This document shows positions 55,520 through 64,000 of a stretch of DNA of 64,000 nucleotides, one piece after another. The first letter of the stretch is position 1, and each line of letters begins with the position of its first letter. The notes below the pieces were generated by a model. That model saw nothing but the letters and a program-made list of their open reading frames with translations, did no database searches and was not told the DNA's origin. This DNA comes from Pocillopora verrucosa (lineage: Eukaryota > Cnidaria > Anthozoa > Scleractinia > Pocilloporidae): the NCBI RefSeq assembly GCF_036669915.1, contig NC_089316.1:8858382-8922381 (forward strand), read 5' to 3'. Both the position numbers and the translations under genes were made by a program.

Positions 55520-58500
55520 AAAAGAAAACTTTAAAAAGTTGAAATAATAAAAACTGATCATTTCCACTGAGATTGTTTAAATTAGCAGAAAAAGTCGACA
55601 AATATTTGAATTCAACTCAAAGAATGTGCATCAACATGATTTTCTCTGGAACTTCTATTGATCATACGATGATAGGACGGGATAGGATGGAAAGATTTAA
55701 ATGGCGCCTTCCACGCGTCGCAAGCGTCACGCGCGTGTTTTGGACAGATCACCAAGCTGCCTGGCAGCTGAAACAGGACAGAATTTCAATAACGCTTTCA
55801 GCCGAGGAAGTAGGTTCTCTTCCACTTTTAAATTGAAATAATAGCATTTATGTCTTTCGTACGTATCAGTTTAAAAAAAAAATGTTTTAACTTTTCTAGA
55901 AGAAAATAATTTCAGTCATTTTAATCAGGAGAGAGGATCAAGCGCAAGCTGTCACTTATTCCGTGAACGGGAGGTGGCGGTACTATTTTATTCAGTTTTT
56001 AAAGGAGGTTCTTATTTTCTACTCATCTTGCACAGGCGCTTTTCCGCCTGCATGCACGCTCTTATCACTTGCTTCAGCTCGAGTCGTACTCGTACTTGTA
56101 GTCTTTACTTGACCTGATTCTCAGCTTAAAGTTGAAGATTCTTTGAATGAATACAATTCATATCGACCCTTGACAATTAAAATATAAAAGTAGATAAGGT
56201 GTTTCCTTTTTATTGGCATTCTTTCACCGTGTTTTGTCCTACTGGAAGTTATATTAAGATTCGAAAAATCAGTTCTTCTCACACTTTATAGTGGTTGGCA
56301 GTTAAGAGGGTCGACTTGGAGGAAGTGGGTTTTCCTTGCTTGAATTGTTTTGGCAATTAATTATGAAAACTATCACATTCGCGCGAAACTTTAAATTGCA
56401 TTTCAAATTTCTGTGCTTCATTGAGATGTCATACAAAAGCTGTCAAATTGAATTTCAAAAGGGGGATGCCAAAGGGTTTACACGTGACGCCTGATTAAGG
56501 CCAAAATTAATATTTGACGCGTGAATTTTACAGAAAAGCGATCGTGATTCGTGAATTCATGATTTAGTGTGTGGCGTGATTTGCCTCCTGAAATATGTTA
56601 CCCATGAATTTCTTCTTTCATCTCGTGAAATCCTCAAGAACCTTCTACACAAGCCAAGAGATTTGAAGTTTTGCCTTTCAAATAAGTGACGCGTGAATTT
56701 TTATGAAATTCTTACATGAAATCCTGTCAGGATCATGAGTCTCACGCCGAGTCCTCTCACTCGGGGACTAACTCTCTATGATGTCCATTGTTGTTTGACT
56801 CAGAATCGAGGCGAATTAATAATTTTTAATCAATACGAAGATATCCATCTACGCGACGTAGATCAGTTTCGTTGCGTGGAAGACAAATTTGATGGAGATA
56901 AATTCAACGAAATAAAAATTACAATCTGTAATAAAACGAAGAATGAAACCATTCAACTGTGTCCAAAAATGAAACTAAGAGGCAATCAAAATGTAGAAAT
57001 ATACTGACTATAAAAAACCGGGGGCTTACCTTTGAACACAGACTCTGCCGTCAGACTCCGATGGTTTGACTAATGAAACACAAGTAAAAAATATGAAATG
57101 AGATTTTTTTCCCACAGAAACAAACGTAAATACAAATAGCTTGCGTAACAACATTTTACTTACACGTTAGTAATAAGAAATCACCACAATGAAAAAAAGA
57201 AAACCTGAGATGGAAGAAAGATTGTTTCTCAGGTTTCTCATAAGATTCATTAAATAACATATGGCATCTTTTTATTTTCCATCATTACAGAAATGATGAA
57301 CATATAGCTTCTCCTTACAATATCAATATATCATACGGCAATTAAGTGGTAAGAGTAAACAGACTCATCATGTAGAGGGTGTTACCTCTATCATTATTAA
57401 GTTGCAATTATAAACATTTAAGCGCACTGTATTTCTAAAATAAACATTTAGCCTCTCGCCTTGGAAAAAGAAACGATCTCTGGGTAGGTAGAATACCAAA
57501 ATCAAGAAACTAATTTTAAAAAAATCTCTGAAAAGCAATGAAGAATGCAAAGAGCCAGTGAAAGATCGAATATGAAAATTATTGGTAAAAAGTGATCAAT
57601 GTAAAAACATAAGAAGGTTGGAACTTTCATTACAACTTGCCTATAAGATATCAAAAAAAATATTGGAGTCTTCAAATCATTAATAATAGTTTAGTGGTTT
57701 AACATTGCCCTTTCTCCAATTTCTTAAAAACTTTCAAGTTACAGGAGTGACGAACATGTTGCTTCTCTTTCCAAATTCAACATATTACGCAGTGAACAAG
57801 CGGCGAGAACACTTATCAACTGAGGATGTTTTCGTAAAACAAAACCATATTCTCCCTACTGACGAACAAGGTAAAGTGAAGGAGCTATATGGAAGAATTA
57901 CTAATACGATTATAAATTCAAAGGGTTAACGTGCATGACGCAGACCTTAAATATTTTTTAGTCAAGTCAAAATTTGATTTGAATTTAGTAGGTCTCCACA
58001 AATATTATCAGACTCTTTGGAATTAGAACCTTTTTATCACTTAAATTTCTCAAATCTAATTTATATCCGAAATATATATTTCTCTTGAAAAAACGAGTTT
58101 TTTTTTTCAGGTGCTAACCTTTTTAAAAGTAAACACGGGTTTTATTGTTTGAGAGATGAGACCGAAAGCCATAAGAAACAAAGATAACTGCAAGCAGCTC
58201 GTTTCAGTTAAGAACAAAGCGTTGAGTTTGATAGGTTAAAAAAATCAGTTAAAATGTCTGCAACGAGATTTTAAACTGTAGTTGGTAGTATCTTGGTCTG
58301 AGTTGTATCAATACGAATTTCCATTTTGCTCACACTGCTCATTGACAAACATTGTGGCTCCTTCTCTTAAAATCAAGATTTGCTGTTCTTGGATTTGATT
58401 TCTGTTGCGCCTGATTTGAGGGGGCGACGACAGGGGAAAGGAATGTACGCTATTTTGTTTCGTTATTTCTGCTGATTACCCCTGAACAAGGAAGTGTGTC

Positions 58501-59460
58501 TTGTTCAGTATTTTGACTGAACGACTGAGGAAGCCGAGAGTAAGAAACTGAAATGACAATTTTCTAATCGGAAAAAAATGTTCAGAAAACCCTAAACATT
58601 ACTACGTCGCTTTCTAACTTCTCCGTAATTGCATTAAAAACATTGCATCTTTGTTCTTTTCACATGATAAGAAGAATTATTGTCCATGTGACGAACATTT
58701 TTTACCACAAAAAATTTCAATTTCGGATGGCTCTGTCTTGTCGATTTTTTACATTACGAACACCAGCAACGATTACCGTCTTTCTTAGAGCAGCCTAAAA
58801 ATATGTATTGTAAAATTAATGAGATGTCGCTTAGCAATTAAATATCGTACTTACCACGACTCTTTGAATCCTTTGTTGCTTTGTAAAGTGAAGGAAGTGT
58901 GTCTTGTTCAGTATTTTCATTAAATGACCGAGGAAGCCGAGAGTAAGACACTTAAATGACACTTTCCCTGCAAAACAGAAATGAATGACAATGACTTTTT
59001 GTGAAAATAGTAACCGCATAATCGGTAGAACAAAAGCTAAAACACCACTACGTCGTTCTCCAACTTTTTTCTTTCAGTCCCAGACTCGGACACTTAATAA
59101 TTGTTAAGTGTGCAATTTCTCCCTACAGAATCAATATATTCTTCAGCCAACAGTTTTAGAGAATAAAGAAACTTATCAGCTTGACGGTGTTAGACTGACG
59201 TAACACTTCATTCTCTAAAAATATTTAAAGTGACATTTGTTATATTTAGAAAGGAGACTTGAAAATGAGATTATGGAAGTTAAAGGTCTCGAGATGAGTG
59301 GATCATTTTACTTTGAAGACTATGATAAGGGCAAGGAAAATTGCAAGCAACAAAGCGGGAAAAGATCGTTTCTAAATCTATTTTTTTTAAACTAACCTTT
59401 TAAAAAAGAAGCCTGTCTTGTTTAATATTCCAATCGTATGACTAATAAAACCCACAGTAA
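55520..59460. repeat. 5'-flank segmental duplication, copy C
   Basis: Counterpart of 34021-39480. Relative to B it lacks the 479-bp block near 56970 and about 1 kb around 58790, where GTCTTTCTTA joins GAGCAGCCTAAAA. Short frames at 55573-55836, 56735-57007 and 57705-57929 (ending HILPTDEQGKVKELYGRITN) have partial counterparts in B, but are not supported as genes. Confidence 0.8.
58855..58915 (-). promoter_or_regulatory. Candidate 5' exon donor upstream of TPR-CHAT C
   Basis: The donor block in copy C reads GAGTCGTG|GTAAGTACG with its junction at 58855, about 3.4 kb upstream of the start codon. It is retained although the surrounding flank has lost about 1 kb. Confidence 0.45.
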
Positions 59461-59510
59461 GAAACTGAAATACAACGGTATTAACGGTAACCAATTTTCG
59501 CTATAATTAT

Positions 59511-59613
59511 TCAACCATTGAACGGCCTGGTGAAGAGACTCACTGGCGCTTTCTCCACGCACAAGGTGTTCGTAAAAATGATTCATGAGCTGTTCCTTTG
59601 CTTCGTCTTCTAC
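59511..59613 (-). pseudogene. Orphan CHAT fragment in the copy D 3' flank
   Basis: Near-identical counterpart of 29504-29607, with the same left context (TTTTCGCTATAATTAT) and the same right junction. Encodes part of [14 protein letters not shown] in antisense and is not connected to a gene. Confidence 0.8.
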
Positions 59614-60912
59614 AATACTTTTCCTCCTCTATTTAATTTCTAAGTTAATATCTATCCCGCTGATTTTTCAATTTGTATTTGTTTCTTACGTTAGAATCTA
59701 TCCAGGAACTTTTTTTCTGAATTCTGGCTGATTGTCACCTTAATTTCCTACCAGCTGTTTGCACTTTTCTATTCGACTATAGCGCTTGTATCTTATGAAA
59801 TATTTCAGGCTAATTTTACCTTTACAATTTGGATATCGTTTCTTTTCACTTCTCTGTTTGTTGCTGATTTTTAAGTAAATTTCATTCTGTCTGTTCCCTT
59901 CTCCGTTTATCTTTTAGATTTTGATATAGTAACGCCTACGTTTCTCTTCCGTTTGTTTGTTATGTTATCACTCTTTGATGATCGCGTCTGCATGCTACGA
60001 GAGAATTGAAAACCAGATCATGGTGATGTAAACCGAGGATCAATTTTATGTTTTGACACAACTCTGCCAACATTCTATCATTTTTTAAGATAAGTTTTTT
60101 TCCTGCGTTCATCCCAATGTTTATTTTAGTTCTCTAATGATATAATTAATTGATCTAACGGCCGAATTGCAGGTTTCTTTGTTGCACGCTTTCGACTCAG
60201 TCGTGTTTAAAAAAGCATGCCAAAACGACTTCTTGACTTTTAAACAAATTAAAATGTCTATGCAAAGTAATACCAGTGTCCATTTAAAGACGATAAATGT
60301 CAGATAAAAGGAAGAAGAATCTTTATGTCGGATCAGTCGTCACTCTGCTCCAATCTTTGCTTCATTTTTGTCCTCCTTGAGTTCTTCTTTCCTAAAAACA
60401 AACATTCTACATTTTTCACTATTTTAACTGATAAGCAAACGGATCAAGTTCATTTGAAAGAAATTACTTTTTCTTCAATGTCATGGACAATGATTTTCGA
60501 ACTTTTCCAAATTATTGTTGCATATGCCAAAATTTAGGCGAAAGTGACTTCAAAATTATGGTTTAATTGGTTACTGTTGTAGATTTTTTACAAAATAAAG
60601 TTAACTTTTTTAAAGTCAGCTGAAGTTTCTCAGATTACTCTCATCGTCATAGCGTCTAGCATCGTATCAACCTCCTGCAGTTATTTCTGAATATCTTCCA
60701 TGCAAAAGGAACTCTTTTTCAAGGCCAATTAAGGTAGCGATTCATAAAAGTCTTCTGGCTCTGAGCACGAAATGAAATCGTCTTCTTTTTCTTTACATTT
60801 TATGGATGAGAGACAAAGACAAAAACAAACAAAAACCGACTATTATGTGTTGAACTGAAAAAGTTAAGTGTGCTAATCGGTTATTATGGAAAATTGCTCA
60901 TTACAATCAGAC
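59614..60912. repeat. 3'-flank repeat of the TPR-CHAT unit, copy D
   Basis: Very similar to 29608-30537 but keeps the ~370 bp missing from the B flank. It contains the unoccupied TTAA site (60249-60252) that corresponds to the transposon insertion point in the C flank. Confidence 0.85.
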
Positions 60913-63900
60913 TTACCCTTTTTTCGTAAAATCAAGTGTCACGTTATCCCCCATCAGCACAAACGGAGCCCATTGGGAAGGTTTAGGGAAACCATTGCTT
61001 CTCAACCATTGAACGGCCTGGTGAAGAGACTCACTGGCACTTTCTCCACGCACAAGGTGTTCGTAGAAATGATTCATGAGCTGTTCCGTTGCTTCGTCTT
61101 CTATAGCCCACGATGCTACCAACACTGAACGTGCACCGGATGTTAAGAATGCACGAGCGATTCCAAGGACTCCTTCCTTTTTAACCAATCCACGCCCACT
61201 GTGACAACAGCTGAGTACTACCAGTTTAGCTCGCACTTGAACTCCTTGAATTTCGGACATAGTCAGGAGGTAGTCTTCCTCTTGAAGAATATCGTTAGTG
61301 GCACGTTGAGGAGAGAGGGCAATCTCTCCTCTCTCGGCATTTCCATGAGCGGCAAGATGTATTAGACTTACCGAAGGTATCGCTTGAAGTACTGCCTGCT
61401 TTGTTGCGCGACTTCCTAACAAAGGCTGAACACCCAGCAGTCGACCAACCATCTCGGCTTCCTTTCTTGCACAGAGCAATGGTGTAATTTCAGTGAGACG
61501 TCCATTGTTGTGCACTTCGCCGACCGTAGGATCACCCACAACCAGTGCATCAATTAGACTGTGATAGTCCGCTGGACATTCTTGAATGATTCGGAGAGTC
61601 GTCAGTGAAGGGACGATACGGATTCTGTACTTCTCCGATAAATACTTTCCGGCAGATTCATCTCGCAAGGCAGCAAATGGGACTCGGTACGAAAAACGAT
61701 CCGGCACAATGATGATTTCAGGCTCTGTAAGTAAGTCTGCCACGGGTGCGACGATCCATTTGTAGCACAATTTATGAATTCTTTCGGTATCCTTGGTTTG
61801 TTCACCTCGCAAATTTGCTCGGCTCTCTTTATGAAGAGATGTCGTCAAGTGGTCATCCAAAGATCGATCTTCGCAGTTTGCTTTGGGTAAAACGCCAAAG
61901 TCAGCGGCACTCTTTTTGAAAATTCCTTCCACATCGCAAACTTGCTCGTCAATAAGAGTGTTTACTTCTACTTCGTCTGTTACTCGGAAGCAAGAGCCTC
62001 CATTTGCTTTCAGTACCCAGAGAAGAACTTGCCGCTCTCTATACGAGATGTACAAGAAAACAGAGTTACTTTCTCTCCTCACGATGTTTTCAATCCCGGA
62101 CCACGATTGTGAATCGGCTGAGATGTGGCTTTCCACGGAGTACTAGTCTGCCATTAATTCTGCGAGGACTCTTGCTCGTCCCAGTTCCTCAACATAGAGA
62201 GCATCTCGAAATTTTGCAATATTGCAAAGCAAGTCAGTGAGTAAATGGTAGGGAAAAGTACCGTGTTTCTCTAACAGAGATATTTTAAATTCACTGTTTC
62301 CTTTCAGAAAAGTTCTGATTTGCTCGTATTTTGCAATACATCGAAGAAGATATTCCTTTGCTTCCAAAACCTCTGATTGCGATATCTTTAACTGTATAAT
62401 ACTAAGAAGGCTTTGAAACTCAAGCATCTTGTCTCCAATTTGGCTGCCCATGGAATAAGCTTTCTCCAAACAATCTTCTGCCTTGCTATATTCACCGAGC
62501 GATTGGTGTAAATTGCCAAGGCTTAAGTAAATTTGTGCTTCGCCACTTCTACGGCCACATTCCCTGCTGATGGTAAGCGCTTTCACGCAATGTTCTTTTG
62601 CTTTCTGATTGTCATTCACAGAAGCAAAAACAGCCGCCAAACTTGCTGTAGCCTTGGCTTCTAGTATTCTATCACCACTTGTTATACTGATGCCGACTGC
62701 CTTGTCCAAATATTCTTTAGCTTGCCGATTTTTTCGAAGCACAAAATAATCATTCCCAAGATTCCAGTATTTTCTTCCTTTTCTCCCGCCGATTTCTGTG
62801 ATAATGGCAAGTGCCTTCTCGTGATATTCTTTAGCCTTATGATGTTCGCCAAGGGACTGAAACACGTTTCCGAGGTTCCCGTCAATTGTTCCTTCTCCTT
62901 GTCTGTCGCCAATTTCTATCCCAATGGCAAGTGCTTCATCGTAATATTCTTTAGCCTTCTGATATTCGCCTAGGGAATGAAACACACTTCCGAGGCACTG
63001 TTTAGTTGCTCCTTCTCCTTTTTTGTGGCCAATTTCTATCGCAATGGCAAGTGTTTTCTCATAACTTTCTTTAGCCTTTTGATATTCGCCTAGGGAATGA
63101 AACACATTCCCGAGGTTTAAGTTACTTGCTCCTTCTCCCGCTCTGTTGCCAATTTCTATCGCAATGGCAAGTGCTTTCTTGTGCCATTCCATAGCCTGCT
63201 GACATTTGCCAAGGCAATGAAACACAGTTCCGAGGTCCCCGTTAATTGTTCCTTCTCCTTCTTTGTCGCCAATTTCTATCGCGATGGCAAGTGCTTTCTC
63301 GTGATATTCTAGAGCCTTCTGATATTCGCCTAAGGAATTAAACACAGCTCCGAGGTTCCTGTTCATTGTTCCTTCTCCTTTTTTGTCGCCAATTTCTATC
63401 GCAATGGCAAGTGCTTTCTCGTAATATTCTTGAGCCTTCTGATATTTGCTTAGGGAACGAAACACATTTCCGAGGTTCCCGTTAATTGTTCCTTCTCCTG
63501 GTCTGTCGGCAATTTCTATCACAATGGCAAGTGCTTTCTCGTTGTATTCTTTAGCCTTCTGATATTCTCCTTGGGAATTAAACACAGTTCCGAGGCCCCC
63601 GTTAAATCTTCCTTCTCCTCCTCTGTCGCCTATTTCTATGGCGATGGCGAGTGCTTTCTCGTAATATTCTTTAGCCTTTTGACATTTGCCTAGGGAATGA
63701 AACACACTTCCGAGGTGCCCGTTAATTGTTCCTTGTCTACATTTGTCGCCAATTTCTATAGCAATGGTAAGTGCTTTCTCGTAATATTCTTTAGCATTCT
63801 GATATTTGCCTAAGGAATGAAACACACTTCCGAGGTGCCCGTTAATTGTTCCTTGTCCACATTTGTCGTCAATTTCTATCGCAGTGGCATGTGCTTTCTC

Positions 63901-64000
63901 GTAATATTCTTTAGCCTTCTGATATTTGCCAAGGCAATGAAACACAGTTCCGAGGTTCCCGTTAATTGTTCCTTCTCCTTCTCTGTCGCCAATTTCTATC
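60913..64000 (-). pseudogene. TPR-CHAT copy D, one internal stop, 5' end outside window
   Basis: Open from the window edge down to 62146 (ten complete near-identical 40-residue TPR units plus a partial one, then divergent TPRs), then TAG at 62143-62145, then open again to the normal stop at 60913. The TAG replaces the Lys of [12 protein letters not shown] (AAG in B and C). The CHAT part keeps LAAHGN and LSCCHSG. It may be a recently inactivated gene, a nonsense allele, or one that now makes a TPR-only protein; an ATG at 62136 could start a CHAT-only product. The start codon is not visible. Confidence 0.8.

Overview
The window is animal nuclear DNA: AT-rich, intron-rich, with canonical GT-AG splice sites, microsatellites, many small dispersed repeats and long segmental duplications. 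The gene content points to a cnidarian, most likely a stony coral. It holds a locally duplicated TPR-CHAT family of the kind NCBI usually labels 'tetratricopeptide repeat protein 28-like' in corals, and a multicopy gene family I know only from cnidarian proteomes. This is recognition from memory; no search was possible.

Plus strand, about 0.46-27.7 kb: a long-chain acyl-CoA synthetase of the ACSL1/5/6 type. I could assemble 24 coding exons in compatible phase, giving about 692 residues (human ACSL1 has 698). One base is missing in exon 7. The 7.1-kb intron between exons 19 and 20 contains a decayed TPR-CHAT pseudogene (copy A) on the opposite strand.

Downstream, the unit [3' flank - TPR-CHAT on the minus strand - 5' flank - last five ACSL exons] has been copied and rearranged. 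Copy B (30.5-34.0 kb) and copy C (51.9-55.5 kb) are intact single-exon reading frames of 1142 and 1182 residues. They differ by exactly one 40-residue TPR unit. Copy D (60.9 kb to the window end) is open except for one TAG between its TPR and CHAT parts. A second, frameshifted set of ACSL exons 20-24 lies at 40.7-42.4 kb. Segmental duplications cover most of the spaces between genes. Conserved splice-donor-like sites suggest that the TPR-CHAT genes have an upstream non-coding exon and perhaps a short 3' exon.

The 3' flank of copy C is split by a 5,998-bp insertion (45,275-51,272). Its ends form long imperfect terminal inverted repeats beginning GAGTRAATGTC, it is flanked by TTAA on both sides, and the paralogous flank of copy D shows the unoccupied site with a single TTAA. 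The insertion carries a broken minus-strand gene of the cnidarian multicopy family: a conserved N-terminal region, a region with two RNase-H-like aspartate motifs, and a C2H2 zinc finger. I infer that this family is the transposase of a TTAA-targeting DNA transposon. A smaller 764-bp inverted-repeat element with TTA flanks lies inside it.

How the genes relate: the ACSL activates fatty acids at a membrane. The TPR-CHAT proteins are predicted caspase-like cysteine proteases with repeat sensor arms. I see no functional link between them; their proximity looks like the result of duplication in and around an ACSL intron.
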